A DNA stretch of 64,000 bases from Faecalibacterium longum CLA-AA-H243 (GCF_020687245.1 NZ_JAJEQG010000011.1:1-64000); one strand, 5' to 3'; positions 24,727 to 33,628 are shown, numbered from the stretch's first letter. Numbers and translations are program-made. The notes: generated by a model not told the origin, from the letters alone.

Positions 24727-25413
24727 ATGGGTATGGAAAATTATCTTCCGCTGTTACAATCCACCTCTCTGTTCGCCGGGCTGGAAGCCGAAGCGCTCCG
24801 GGTCCTGCTGGGCGAAGTGGGGGCCGTATTGCGCACCTACAGCCGGGGCGAGACCCTCGTACTGGCCGGACAGTCGAACCGCCGGGTGGGCGTGGTGCTC
24901 TCCGGCGCCATCGAGGCCTACCATCCCGCCGCCAGCGGGGCGCGTCTGCCCATCAGCCAGATGGGGCCAGGCGGTGTGTTCGGCGACGTGCTGGGCGGCT
25001 CGAGCCTTTCCAGCCCGGTAACGGTGATGGCCTCGGCCCCCTGCGAGGTGCTGCTGGTGCCTTACGAAAAGCTTCTGCTGCCCGGGGCCGACCCGGCCCG
25101 CCAGCGGGTGCTGCAGAACCTTGTGCGCACCATCAGCGACAAATACTTCCTGCTCTCCCGCCGGGTAGACCTGCTGCTGCTCAAGAGCCTGCGGGCCAAG
25201 GTGTGCGCCTACCTGCTCAGCGAGGCCGAGGTTCACCACAGCCTCACCTTCACCATTCCCTACTCCCGCATCCAGCTGGCCGACTACCTCAACTGCGACC
25301 GCAGCGCCCTCTCCCGGGAGCTGAGCCTGATGCAGCGGGACGGCCTGCTCGAGACCTATAAGAGCAGCTTCAAGCTGCTAGAACCGGACGCGCTGCGGCA
25401 CATGGTGCTGTAA
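24727..25413 (+). CDS. Crp/Fnr-family transcriptional regulator
   Basis: The 228-residue protein has an N-terminal cyclic-nucleotide-binding-like beta barrel (about 10-130: LFAGLEAEALRVLL, RGETLVLAGQSNRRVGVVLSG) and a C-terminal winged helix (YSRIQLADYLNCDRSALSRELSLMQRDGLL, about 175-205). No Fnr-type cysteine cluster is seen at the N terminus, so an iron-sulfur oxygen sensor is unlikely. It may start at 24727 or 24733. It is divergent from the binding-protein gene and is the natural candidate to control it. Confidence 0.85.
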   Translation: MGMENYLPLLQSTSLFAGLEAEALRVLLGEVGAVLRTYSRGETLVLAGQSNRRVGVVLSGAIEAYHPAASGARLPISQMGPGGVFGDVLGGSSLSSPVTVMASAPCEVLLVPYEKLLLPGADPARQRVLQNLVRTISDKYFLLSRRVDLLLLKSLRAKVCAYLLSEAEVHHSLTFTIPYSRIQLADYLNCDRSALSRELSLMQRDGLLETYKSSFKLLEPDALRHMVL

Positions 25414-25437
25414 CAGCCTCTCCCTTTGGGAGAGCCT
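25414..25437 (+). repeat. Short palindrome CCTCTCCC-TTT-GGGAGAG after the Crp gene
   Basis: GCCTCTCCC and GGGAGAGCC flank TTT directly after the regulator stop. It resembles the element at 47590 and may be a fragment of the same repeat class. It could also help end transcription, but no strong U tract follows. Confidence 0.45.
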
Positions 25438-25459
25438 TATATAGAAGGAGAACTTCATC

Positions 25460-26440
25460 ATGTCCAAACCGATTTTATGGATCGTCATTCCCTGCTACAA
25501 CGAAGAACAGGTGCTGCCCATCACGGCCCCCCTGTTCCTGAAAAAGATAAACGACCTCGCCGCAGCGGGCCTTATCAGCGAGAAGAGCCGGGTGCTCTTC
25601 GTCAACGACGGCTCCCGCGACGCCACCTGGTCCCTCATCCAGAAGTTCGCCTCTGAGGATGAGCACTTCATCGGCATCTCCCAGAGCCGGAACCGCGGCC
25701 ACCAGAACGCCGTGCTGGCCGGGCTGATAGAGGCGCTCCACAGCGGCAGCTGCGACATCACTATCTCCATCGACTGCGACGGTCAGGACGACATCAACGC
25801 CATGGACGAGATGGTCAAAAAGTATCTGGACGGCGCCGAGGTAGTCTACGGCGTGCGCAGCCGCCGGGACACCGACACCTTCTTCAAGCGGTTCACCGCC
25901 GAGGGCTTCTACCATGTGATGAACGCGCTGGGCGCAGACATCGTATTCAACCACGCCGACTACCGGCTCATCAGCACCCGGGTGCTGGAAAGCTTCGCCG
26001 ACTACCGCGAGGTGAACATTTTCCTGCGGGGCATGGTGCCGCTGGTGGGCTACCCCAGCGACACCGTCTACTACGAGCGCCACGAGCGTCTGGCCGGCGA
26101 GAGCCACTATCCCCTCAGCAAGATGCTGGCCCTCGCCTTCGACGGCATCACCAGCCTGTCGAACAAGCCCATCCGCCTCATCACCGGCGCAGGCATCGTG
26201 GTCAGCCTCATCAGCTTCATCGGCGTCATCTGGGCCATCGTGCAGGCTGTTCTGGGCAGCGCCGTGGCGGGCTGGGCCTCCACCATCTGCATCGTCTGCT
26301 TCATGGGCGGCGTCCAACTGGTGTGTCTGGGCGTCATCGGCGAATACGTCGGCAAAATCTATATGGAGACCAAGGCCCGCCCCCGCTACATCATCAGCGA
26401 GCGCACATGGGCTCCCTACGAAAGGAAGTATCACGGATGA
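25460..26440 (+). CDS. Family 2 glycosyltransferase (GtrB/DPM-like)
   Basis: The 326-residue product has a catalytic GT-A domain (IVIPCYNEEQVLP near residue 9, FVNDGSRDATW, then the DxD-like SIDCDGQDD around 110) and two C-terminal transmembrane helices (about 235-300). It resembles enzymes that load a sugar onto undecaprenyl phosphate. GtrB normally works with a GtrA flippase; the GtrA-type protein at 10551 is 14 kb away, so a link is only possible. GAAGGAG precedes the start, and the next gene overlaps by four bases. Confidence 0.88.
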   Translation: MSKPILWIVIPCYNEEQVLPITAPLFLKKINDLAAAGLISEKSRVLFVNDGSRDATWSLIQKFASEDEHFIGISQSRNRGHQNAVLAGLIEALHSGSCDITISIDCDGQDDINAMDEMVKKYLDGAEVVYGVRSRRDTDTFFKRFTAEGFYHVMNALGADIVFNHADYRLISTRVLESFADYREVNIFLRGMVPLVGYPSDTVYYERHERLAGESHYPLSKMLALAFDGITSLSNKPIRLITGAGIVVSLISFIGVIWAIVQAVLGSAVAGWASTICIVCFMGGVQLVCLGVIGEYVGKIYMETKARPRYIISERTWAPYERKYHG

Positions 26441-27024
26441 GCAAACAGAGCTGGAAAGGCAGCACCCTCCTGAACCCGGAGCCGCCGGTGCTGGTCTCCT
26501 GCGGCGGGCTGGACAAGCCCAACCTCATCACCATCGGTTGGACCGGCACCATCTGCACCCAGCCCAGCATGGTATCCATCAGCGTCCGCCCCGAGCGGTA
26601 CAGCCACCACCTCATCAGGGAGAGCGGCCAGTTTGCCATCAACCTGCCCACCGAGGCACTGGTGAAGTCGGTGGACTGGTGCGGCGTCAGGAGCGGCCGG
26701 GACTTCGATAAATTCGCGGCCTGCAAACTCCATTCTGCCCCCGGCTCGGTGCTGACGGACTGCCCCATTCTCGAAGAAAGCCCCGTCAACCTCGAGTGCA
26801 AGGTCACGCAGGTCATCCCGCTGGGCAGCCACGACCTCTTCCTCGCCGAAGTAGTCGCCTGCGACGTGGACGAGAGCCTGCTGGACGAGAACGGTAAGCT
26901 CTGCCTCGACAAGGCCAAACTCATCGTCTACAGCCACGGCGAATATCTGGCTCTGGGCAAAAAGCTGGGGACCTTCGGCTACAGCGTGCGGAAGAAAAAG
27001 CCGACGCGGAAGCCCCGCAGATAA
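26437..27024 (+). CDS. Flavin reductase-like FMN-binding protein (flavoredoxin)
   Basis: The 195-residue protein belongs to the flavin reductase-like/flavoredoxin family: NPEPPVLVSCGG, NLITIGWTGTICTQPSMVSISVRPERYSHHLI, and NLECKVTQVIPLGSHDLFLAEVV. These proteins bind FMN and transfer electrons, often in anaerobes. The start codon overlaps the glycosyltransferase stop (ATGA), so the pair is co-transcribed. The C terminus is very basic (RKKKPTRKPRR). Confidence 0.88.
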   Translation: MSKQSWKGSTLLNPEPPVLVSCGGLDKPNLITIGWTGTICTQPSMVSISVRPERYSHHLIRESGQFAINLPTEALVKSVDWCGVRSGRDFDKFAACKLHSAPGSVLTDCPILEESPVNLECKVTQVIPLGSHDLFLAEVVACDVDESLLDENGKLCLDKAKLIVYSHGEYLALGKKLGTFGYSVRKKKPTRKPRR

Positions 27025-27031
27025 TACTATG

Positions 27032-27066
27032 AAAAATGGGAAGCACTAAAGCGCTTCCCATTTTTT
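27032..27066. terminator. Bidirectional terminator between the flavoredoxin and P1 peptidase genes
   Basis: AAAATGGGAAGC and GCTTCCCATTTT form a stem flanked by A and T tracts, between two convergent genes. Confidence 0.9.
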
Positions 27067-28106
27067 TATTTCTCGTCGAGCAGATCACTCAGACATCTGA
27101 CCGTCCGGCCATGATAGCCTGTGACCGTCTCGGCATGGAGCAGACTGCTCAGCACACTTTCCTCCACGCACTCGGCCACCGCCCGGAACAGCGGATTGAT
27201 GGCGTCGTCGTGGAGCATACCCATCGGCAGGATGGCCTTTTCGGAGTAGTGCGGCACCCGGTTGGCGGTGGTGAAGGCAATGACGATCTCGCCGGAGCCG
27301 TTGCCACAGAAAGAGCCGGTGCGGGACAGGCCCACCAGCGCCCGGTGGCAGAGCCGCCGCAGCTGGCGCTCACTGAGGGGGATGTCCGTTGCCAGCACCG
27401 TGATGATGGAGCCCTTGTCCTCGTGGGGCGGGATGTGGGCGTCCAGCAGGCTCTGGATGGGGGTGCCTGCCACTACGAGGTCATCGAAGACGGCGTGGTT
27501 GGAGAGCACCAGCGCACCGATGGTGTACTGTTTCCCGTCCAGCTCCACCACACGGGAGGCCGAGCCGATGCCGCCCTTCAGGCCGTGGCAGCGCATTCCC
27601 CGGCCCGCGCCCACAGCGCCCTCGGCGAAATCAGCGCGGCAGTCGGCCAGCGCGGCCCTCACGTTTTCTTCTGTGACGTGGAGGCCCCGGATGTCGTTGA
27701 GGCCGCTGTCGTTGCACTCGCAGACCACCGGGTTTACGCTGCCGGTAGTCTCGCAGATGTCGGGGTTCTTATCCAGCATATACTTCACCAACGCTGTCTC
27801 CACAGTACCTACGCTGAGGGTATTGGTGAAGAGGATGGGCGTTTCCAGCGTCCCCAGCTCGTCGATCTGGACAAGGCCGGTTGTCTTGCCGAAGCCGTTG
27901 ATGACATGGCTGGCCGCCATCACTTTATCGTGGAAAATATCGCCCTGATGGGGCAGCAGCGCGGTCACGCCGGTCTGGACCTCGCCGTCCGCCAGTGTGC
28001 AGTGGCCCACCGTCACGCCCGGCACATCGCTTATCTTGTCCAGCGGCCCGCAGGGCAGTTTGCCCACCCGGATGCCCCGGCTCTTCCATTTTGCTTCGAT
28101 TCCCAT
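27066..28106 (-). CDS. P1-family aminopeptidase (DmpA/BapA-like)
   Basis: The 346-residue protein belongs to the self-cleaving N-terminal nucleophile peptidases that release N-terminal D-, L- or beta-amino acids. The conserved N-terminal segment ISDVPGVTVGHCTL and the substrate-site segment GLKGGIGSASRV are present. Autocleavage would occur before Ser233 in KGSIITVLATDIPL, which then becomes the nucleophile. GNGSGEIVIAFTT follows as usual. It lies upstream of nothing on its strand and downstream of metA. Confidence 0.88.
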   Translation of the reverse strand: MGIEAKWKSRGIRVGKLPCGPLDKISDVPGVTVGHCTLADGEVQTGVTALLPHQGDIFHDKVMAASHVINGFGKTTGLVQIDELGTLETPILFTNTLSVGTVETALVKYMLDKNPDICETTGSVNPVVCECNDSGLNDIRGLHVTEENVRAALADCRADFAEGAVGAGRGMRCHGLKGGIGSASRVVELDGKQYTIGALVLSNHAVFDDLVVAGTPIQSLLDAHIPPHEDKGSIITVLATDIPLSERQLRRLCHRALVGLSRTGSFCGNGSGEIVIAFTTANRVPHYSEKAILPMGMLHDDAINPLFRAVAECVEESVLSSLLHAETVTGYHGRTVRCLSDLLDEK

Positions 28107-28126
28107 AAGTATTCTCCTTGCAAAAA

Positions 28127-28155
28127 TGCCCCCTCCTCACCAGACGGAGAGGGCT
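28127..28155 (-). terminator. Terminator of metA
   Basis: On the minus strand GCCCTCTCC pairs with GGAGGGGGC and is followed by AUUUUUG, five bases after the metA stop. Confidence 0.75.
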
Positions 28156-28159
28156 GATT

Positions 28160-29098
28160 TTATTCTTCCTCGTGCTCCACCTTGCTGATAGCACCCAGGT
28201 CGTAGGGCGTATTCTGGTAGACGTAGTAGTTCAGCCAGTTCTCATACAGCAGGTGTGCGTGAGCACGCCAGCGGAAGAGAGGCGGCTGCTCGGGGTCGTC
28301 GTTGGGGTAATAGTTCTTTGGCACCGCGATGGGCAGGCCCTTGCCGACATCCCGCTTGTACTCGGCGTCCAGTGTGTACTTGTCGTACTCCGGGTGGCCG
28401 GTGACGAAGATCTGCCGTCCATTCTCGGTGCTCATCAGGAAGGGGCCGGCCTCGTCGCTCTCGGCGAGGATGCGCAGGGCCTTGCAGTTCAGCACGTCTT
28501 CCCGGCTGATGCCGGTGTGGCGGCTGTGAGGGGCGTAGAACACCTCATCAAAGCCGCGCACCAGCGGGTTTGAGGGACGGGTGACTTTATGCTCGAAGAC
28601 GCCGAACATCTTCTGGTCGAGAAGCTGCTTGCGGATGCCATAGTGATAATAAAGTCCCGCCTGTGCGCCCCAGCAGACATGAAGGGTGGAGTAGACGTTC
28701 GTCTCGCTGAAGTCCATGATCTCGCACAGCTCCTGCCAGTAGTCCACCTGTTCAAAGTCTATTTTCTCCACAGGCGCACCGGTGATGATCATGCCGTCGT
28801 AGCGGTTGTTCTTCACCTCGTCGAAGGTCTTATAAAACGCCTCGAGGTGGGCCGCAGAGACATGGGTCGCCGCATGGCTGGCCGTCTGCAGCAGGGTCAT
28901 GTGGACCTGAATGGGCGTATTGGCCAGCAGGCGGGCGATCTGGGTCTCGGTGGCGATCTTGGTCGGCATGAGGTTCAGGATGAGGATCTCCAGCGGACGG
29001 ATGTGCTGGGAGAGCGCCCGTTCCCGGTGCATGACGAAGACGTTTTCCTCGTAGAGGGCATCGTAGGCGGGAAGAGTCTTGGGGATGATCAGCGGCAT
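28160..29098 (-). CDS. metA: Homoserine O-acyltransferase MetA, probably acetyl-CoA-specific
   Basis: MetA activates homoserine in the first committed step to methionine. The 312-residue protein shows the family motifs [10 protein letters not shown] and the catalytic Cys142 in HVCWGAQAG. In TGAPVEK, residue 111 is Glu. Work on Bacillus cereus MetA showed Glu111 goes with acetyl-CoA and Gly111, as in E. coli, with succinyl-CoA. So the product is probably O-acetylhomoserine, matching the neighbouring sulfhydrylase-type MetY. Database labels of succinyltransferase would be misleading. AAGGAGCAAC precedes the start. Confidence 0.93.
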   Translation of the reverse strand: MPLIIPKTLPAYDALYEENVFVMHRERALSQHIRPLEILILNLMPTKIATETQIARLLANTPIQVHMTLLQTASHAATHVSAAHLEAFYKTFDEVKNNRYDGMIITGAPVEKIDFEQVDYWQELCEIMDFSETNVYSTLHVCWGAQAGLYYHYGIRKQLLDQKMFGVFEHKVTRPSNPLVRGFDEVFYAPHSRHTGISREDVLNCKALRILAESDEAGPFLMSTENGRQIFVTGHPEYDKYTLDAEYKRDVGKGLPIAVPKNYYPNDDPEQPPLFRWRAHAHLLYENWLNYYVYQNTPYDLGAISKVEHEEE

Positions 29099-29207
29099 AG
29101 CATCGTTGCTCCTTTTGACGGTTTTAGCGGGAAGTTTTTATCTGCATCCAGAGACGCTTTTTTCACGGGAAGGGGCCGAAACCGGCAGATGGCGCTGACC
29201 GTGTTTC

Positions 29208-30482
29208 TTAAATCTTATCCAGCGCCTGTGCAATATCGGCGATGAGGTCTTCGCTGCTCTCGAGGCCGCAGCTCATCCGCACCAGCTCAGCAGGCACACC
29301 GGCAGCGGCCAGCTGCTCGTCGTTCATCTGGCGATGGGTGCTGGAAGCCGGATTCAGGCAGCAGGTGCGGGCATCGGCAACGTGGGTCTCAATGGCGGCA
29401 AGCTTCAGCTCCTTCATAAAGGTGCTGGCGGCTTCGCGGCCGCCGGCCAGGCCAAAGGAAACGACGCCGCAGCTGCCGTTCGGCAGATACTTCTCAGCCA
29501 GTGCATGGTAAGGGCTGGACTCGAGGCCGCAGTAGTTGACGTAAGCCACTTTCGGGTGAGCCTCAAGGAACTTTGCGACGGCCATGCCGTTGGCGCAGTG
29601 GCGCTGCATCCGGACGTGGAGGCTCTCAAGACCGAGGTTCAGCATATAGGCGTTCATGGGGGACTGCATCGAGCCGAAGTCGCGCATGAGCTGTGCGGTG
29701 GCCTTGGTGATGAAAGCCCCCTCTTTGCCGAAGCGCTCCGCGTAGGTGATGCCATGATAGCTCTCATCGGGAGTACACAGGCCGGGGAACTTCTCGGCGT
29801 GGGCCATCCAGTCGAACTTGCCGCCGTCCACGATAGCACCGCCCAGCACAGCGCCATGGCCGTCCATGTACTTGGTGGTGGAATGGGTCACGATGTCAGC
29901 GCCCCACTCGAAGGGGCGGCAGTTGACCGGCGTGGGGAACGTGTTGTCCACGATGAGCGGTACGCCGTGGGCGTGTGCGGCCTTGGCGAACTTTTCAATG
30001 TCCAGCACGGTGAGGGCAGGGTTGGCGATGGTCTCACCAAACACGACCTTGGTGTTGGGCCGGAAGGCGGCATCCAGTTCTTCCTCGCTGCACAGCGGGT
30101 CCACGAAGGTGGCGGTAATGCCCATCTTCTTCATGGTGACGGAGATGAGGTTGAAGGTGCCGCCGTAGATGGTGCTGGACGCCACGATGTGGTCGCCTGC
30201 CTCGCAGATATTGAACAGCGCAAAGAAGTTGGCCGCCTGACCGCTGGACGTCAGCATGGCGGCGGTGCCGCCTTCCAGCTCGCAGATCTTTTTCGCCACC
30301 ATATCGCAGGTGGGGTTCTGCAGGCGGGAGTAGAAGTAGCCGTCGGCCTCGAGGTCGAACAGCTTGCCCATGTCCTCGCTGGTAGCGTACTTGAACGTAG
30401 TGGACTGGATGATGGGGATCTGGCGGGGTTCGCCGTTGCCGGGGGTGTAGCCGCCCTGCACGCAGATGGTATCACGGTTCAT
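29208..30482 (-). CDS. metY: O-acetylhomoserine aminocarboxypropyltransferase (sulfhydrylase)
   Basis: MetY uses sulfide (or methanethiol) and O-acetylhomoserine to make homocysteine (or methionine) with pyridoxal phosphate. The 424-residue sequence has the Cys/Met-metabolism PLP fold: TSSGQAANFFALF, IVDNTFPTP, and the PLP lysine in THSTTKYMDGHG. Glycine-rich SFGLAGGREAASTFM and LNPASSTHRQM near the C terminus are typical of MetY. AAGGAG precedes the start. It lies between metI and metA on the same strand. Confidence 0.93.
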   Translation of the reverse strand: MNRDTICVQGGYTPGNGEPRQIPIIQSTTFKYATSEDMGKLFDLEADGYFYSRLQNPTCDMVAKKICELEGGTAAMLTSSGQAANFFALFNICEAGDHIVASSTIYGGTFNLISVTMKKMGITATFVDPLCSEEELDAAFRPNTKVVFGETIANPALTVLDIEKFAKAAHAHGVPLIVDNTFPTPVNCRPFEWGADIVTHSTTKYMDGHGAVLGGAIVDGGKFDWMAHAEKFPGLCTPDESYHGITYAERFGKEGAFITKATAQLMRDFGSMQSPMNAYMLNLGLESLHVRMQRHCANGMAVAKFLEAHPKVAYVNYCGLESSPYHALAEKYLPNGSCGVVSFGLAGGREAASTFMKELKLAAIETHVADARTCCLNPASSTHRQMNDEQLAAAGVPAELVRMSCGLESSEDLIADIAQALDKI

Positions 30483-30520
30483 TGCAACATACTCCTTTAC
30501 TGGGTTTGTCTGTATAGCAC

Positions 30521-30556
30521 AATTCCCCGCAGGAGCATGAGCCTCCTGCGGGGAAT
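30521..30556 (-). other. Hairpin between metI and metY
   Basis: ATTCCCCGCAGGAG pairs with CTCCTGCGGGGAAT around a short loop. On the minus strand only ATTGTG follows, so it is not a textbook terminator. It may partly separate T-box-controlled metQNI from metY, or act as an mRNA 3' stabiliser. Confidence 0.6.
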
Positions 30557-30594
30557 CGATTCGTTAAATTTTATTCCCTGCAGGAAGCAGAAAC

Positions 30595-31251
30595 TTACTT
30601 TCTCAGCCGCTTATCACTCCTGGTCGCCCAGAAGGTGCCGACGGTCTGGAACACCTGCACCATGAGCACCAGCAGCACGACGCAGACGATCATGATGTTA
30701 GTCTGGTAGCGGTAGTAGCCGTAGGACAGAGCGATCTTGCCCAGACCGCCGCCGCCGATGACGCCGGACATGGCCGAGTAGCCGAGGATGGTAGTCAGGG
30801 CAGTGGTCATGCTGGAAATGAGGCCGGGCAGACACTCGGGGATCATGACCTTGGTGATGATCTGGAAGGGAGTCGCGCCCATGCTCTGGGCAGCTTCCAC
30901 GACGCCCTCGTCCAGCTCACGCAGACTGGTCTCCACCAGACGGGCCACGAAGGGGAAGGCCGCGACCACCAGCGGAACGATGGTGGCCTTGGTGCCGACG
31001 GTGGTGCCCACAATGGCACGGGTCAGCGGGAAGACGCAGATCATCAAAATCAGGAACGGCACGCTGCGCAGAATGTTGATGACGATGTTCAGAATGTGCA
31101 TCAGCCAGCCCGGCAGGGGCAGGACGCCGTCCTTATCACCAGCCACCAGCAGAACGCCCAGCGGCAGGCCCAGAACCAGAGAAAATGCCGTGGAGAGGAC
31201 GGTCACGTAGAACGTCTCCCAAATGGCGAAGCCATAATCTGCAAAGCTCAT
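30595..31251 (-). CDS. metI: Methionine ABC transporter permease
   Basis: The 218-residue product has five or six transmembrane helices and the coupling loop LVETSLRELDEGVVEAAQSMGATPFQI of MetI, an EAA motif. Segment LRSVPFLILMICVFPLTRAIVGT is typical of the family. The start overlaps the metN stop (ATGA). With MetN and MetQ it forms the importer for L- and D-methionine in the cytoplasmic membrane. Confidence 0.94.
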   Translation of the reverse strand: MSFADYGFAIWETFYVTVLSTAFSLVLGLPLGVLLVAGDKDGVLPLPGWLMHILNIVINILRSVPFLILMICVFPLTRAIVGTTVGTKATIVPLVVAAFPFVARLVETSLRELDEGVVEAAQSMGATPFQIITKVMIPECLPGLISSMTTALTTILGYSAMSGVIGGGGLGKIALSYGYYRYQTNIMIVCVVLLVLMVQVFQTVGTFWATRSDKRLRK

Positions 31252-32261
31252 TCTCCGGTCACCTCCTCAACGGTCACACCATTCTGGCTGCGCATATAGG
31301 CCGCAGCCTGCTTTGCCTGTTCGGTATCGCGGGGAAGTTTGAGCAGCATGGAGCCGTAGCACTGGCCGCTCAGATCGCGGGTGTCGGCGCTGAGCACAGA
31401 CACGAGGATGCCCTTCTCCGCAGCGAGGCTCGCCACCAGCGGCTTTGCGGCGGACGAACCATTGAACGTAACACGGACCACGTGATCGTCGGGCGCAAAG
31501 CTCGAGAGGTCGCGGGCTGCGCTGCCGCCGTTGGGGGCGACGAGGCGTCTGGCCGCAGCCGTCTTGGGATTCGCGAAGATCTCGCGCACCTCACCCTGCT
31601 CCACGACCACGCCGCCGTCCAGAATGGCGACGGAGTCGCAGATCTCTTCCACGACGCTCATCTGGTGGGTGATGACCACCACGGTGATGCCCAGCTTCTT
31701 GTTGATGTCCTTGATGAGGGTCAGGATGGCGTGGGTCGTGTTGGGGTCCAGCGCACTGGTGGCCTCATCGCAGAGCAGGACTTTGGGGTTGGTGGCCAGC
31801 GCACGGGCAATGGCGATGCGCTGCTTCTGGCCGCCGGAGAGCTGGGCCGGGTAGGCATTTGCCTTATCGGGCAGGCCCACCATTTCCAGCAGCTCCCTGG
31901 CGCGCTTTTCGGCATCGGCCTTCTTCACGCCCGCAAGCTCCATCGGGAAGCAGATGTTCTTCAGGCAGCTGCGCTGCATCAGCAGATTGAACTGCTGGAA
32001 GATCATGGTGATGTCGCGGCGGCGCTCACGCAGGGCTGCGGGGGACAGGGTCTCCATCGCGGTGCCGTCGATGACGACACTGCCCTCGGTGGGGCGCTCC
32101 AACAGGTTGATGCAGCGCACCAGCGTGGATTTGCCCGCGCCCGACATACCGATGATGCCGTAGATGGAGCCATCGGGGATGGTCAGGTCGATGTTCTTCA
32201 GCGCATTCACCGCGCCGTCCTTCATCTGGAAGGTCTTGGAAAGGTGTTTGATCTCGATCAC
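31248..32261 (-). CDS. metN: Methionine ABC transporter ATP-binding protein with NIL domain
   Basis: The 337-residue ATPase has Walker A GMSGAGKST at 38-46, signature LSGGQKQR, and Walker B VLLCDEATSALDP. The C-terminal part (about 260-337: GSSAAKPLVASLAAEKGILVSV) is the NIL domain that in E. coli MetN binds cytoplasmic methionine and inhibits transport. Uptake is therefore probably controlled by transinhibition as well as by the T-box. Confidence 0.94.
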   Translation of the reverse strand: MIEIKHLSKTFQMKDGAVNALKNIDLTIPDGSIYGIIGMSGAGKSTLVRCINLLERPTEGSVVIDGTAMETLSPAALRERRRDITMIFQQFNLLMQRSCLKNICFPMELAGVKKADAEKRARELLEMVGLPDKANAYPAQLSGGQKQRIAIARALATNPKVLLCDEATSALDPNTTHAILTLIKDINKKLGITVVVITHQMSVVEEICDSVAILDGGVVVEQGEVREIFANPKTAAARRLVAPNGGSAARDLSSFAPDDHVVRVTFNGSSAAKPLVASLAAEKGILVSVLSADTRDLSGQCYGSMLLKLPRDTEQAKQAAAYMRSQNGVTVEEVTGE

Positions 32262-32285
32262 GATTTACTCCTTAGTTGGTAAAGC

Positions 32286-33209
32286 TCAACCCTCGATGGG
32301 TGCCAGGCTGTCCTGCTTGCCGCCGTAGATGCCCATGGGCTCGACGTGGATGCCGGCGACGGTCACCAGATGGGTACCCTTCTCCTCGTTGAAGTTGTCC
32401 AGATACGGCTGATGCTGGAAGTAGTTGGTGTCGCACTGGCCGTCCTCGACGATGGTGTTGGGGATCACATAGTCGTCGTACTCCTGGATGTCCAGAGTGA
32501 TGCCCTTAGCGGCCAGAATGTCCTTGCAGACCTCCAGGACCTCGCAGTGGGGAGCGGGAGTAGCAGCACAGCTGACGGTCTCGCCGTTCAGTGCATCGTA
32601 GTCGATGGAAGCGTCATAGCCATCGGTCGGGGTCTCGACGACGGAGACGACAGCGCCCTTGTAGTTCTCATCCATGAAGTCCTTGACCTGCTGGCTCTGC
32701 AGAGCGGCGACGAGGGCCTTGATCTTGGGCTCGTTCTCGTTGCCCTCCTTGCAGACCAGAACATTGACGTAAGCAGAAGAGCCGTCCTCCATTGCCAGAG
32801 CGTCGGTCATGGGGTCCAGACCAGCGGAGATGGCGTAGTTGGAGTTGATGACAGCGTAGTCCTCATCCTGCAGGACGTTGGGGACCTGAGCAGCCTCGAC
32901 CTCATCGACGGTGACATTCAGGGGGTTCTCCTCGATGTCATTCTTGGTGGCGGTCAGGCCGGCGTCAGCCTTCAGCTTGAAGAAGCCGTTCTTCTCCAGC
33001 AGGGTCAGAGCGCGGGCCTCGTTGGTGGTGTCGTTGGGGACAGCGACCTTCACCTTGTCCAGCTTTGCCACAGCGGAAGCAGCCTCAGAAGAAGCGGCAG
33101 TGCTGGAAGCAGCAGAGCTTGCGGTGGAAGAAGAGCCGCCGCAGGCGGTCAGGGCAGCAGCAGCGGCTGCGACACCGGTAACTTTCAGAAAATCACGACG
33201 AGTAATCAT
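32286..33209 (-). CDS. metQ: Methionine-binding lipoprotein MetQ (NlpA family)
   Basis: This 307-residue NlpA-family binding protein has an N terminus MITRRDFLKVTG followed by an Ala-rich hydrophobic stretch and LTACGG, i.e. a twin-arginine-like motif plus lipobox. The mature part shows VKVAVPNDTTNEARALTLLEKNGFFKL and the family motif VVETPTDGY. I start at 33209, preceded by AGAGAGGGAAAAAACT. It is the first gene of metQNI and lies directly under T-box control. Confidence 0.92.
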   Translation of the reverse strand: MITRRDFLKVTGVAAAAAALTACGGSSSTASSAASSTAASSEAASAVAKLDKVKVAVPNDTTNEARALTLLEKNGFFKLKADAGLTATKNDIEENPLNVTVDEVEAAQVPNVLQDEDYAVINSNYAISAGLDPMTDALAMEDGSSAYVNVLVCKEGNENEPKIKALVAALQSQQVKDFMDENYKGAVVSVVETPTDGYDASIDYDALNGETVSCAATPAPHCEVLEVCKDILAAKGITLDIQEYDDYVIPNTIVEDGQCDTNYFQHQPYLDNFNEEKGTHLVTVAGIHVEPMGIYGGKQDSLAPIEG

Positions 33210-33292
33210 AGTTTTTTCCCTCTCTATTATTGGATATAATGTACAGCGGCGGCGCGGCACAGTCTGCGCCCGCCTTGAACGGAAGCATCAAA

Positions 33293-33592
33293 AAAGCCTC
33301 CGTCCCTGCCAGCCATGCGCTGCACAAGGACGGAGGCCTGAAACTTCCGTGGTACCACCTTGGTTCACAGCATCCTCGCGGACACTGCCTCAAAACTGCG
33401 GCAGAATTTTTTCTGCTTACAGCCGGACGCTTTAACGGGCGCACCCGTCGTGGACTAGTGCTCTTGCTCTTCGTCCGCGCAGCTCCGAGACCATTTTCGG
33501 CTCCCTGTTTCCTGCCCTTTTCCACCTGCCGGGCTCTCTGGTAAGGCTCATGCGAAAGCTTACTCTTCTCTTCACAGCCATTTTAGTGATAT
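33293..33592 (-). promoter_or_regulatory. T-box leader with AUG (methionine) specifier
   Basis: The minus strand has the T-box bulge sequence AAGGTGGTACCACGG (33347-33361), followed by a terminator GCCTCCGTCC...GGACGGAGGC with six U. The stem I part has GAAGAG-AGTAAGC near the start and a specifier loop GAAAATGGTCTCGGAGC, in which AUG occupies 33492-33494. Uncharged tRNA-Met would pair there and with the bulge, allowing read-through into metQNI. T-box mechanism is established; the specifier is read by eye. Confidence 0.92.
33296..33337 (-). terminator. T-box terminator before metQ
   Basis: GCCTCCGTCC pairs with GGACGGAGGC across a 22-base loop, then UUUUUU. The 5' arm can alternatively pair with the T-box antiterminator. 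Confidence 0.9.
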
Positions 33593-33599
33593 TGCGTTT

Positions 33600-33628
33600 A
33601 TTGTACTCGCCTCGACGGGATTTGTCAA
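33600..33628 (-). promoter_or_regulatory. Promoter of metQNI
   Basis: On the minus strand a perfect TTGACA (33623-33628) and TACAAT (33600-33605) are 17 bp apart. Transcription would start near 33592, at the beginning of the T-box. Confidence 0.85.

Noticed and set aside
28160-29098. MetA as succinyltransferase
   Set aside because: Glu at position 111 and the MetY neighbour argue for acetyl-CoA.
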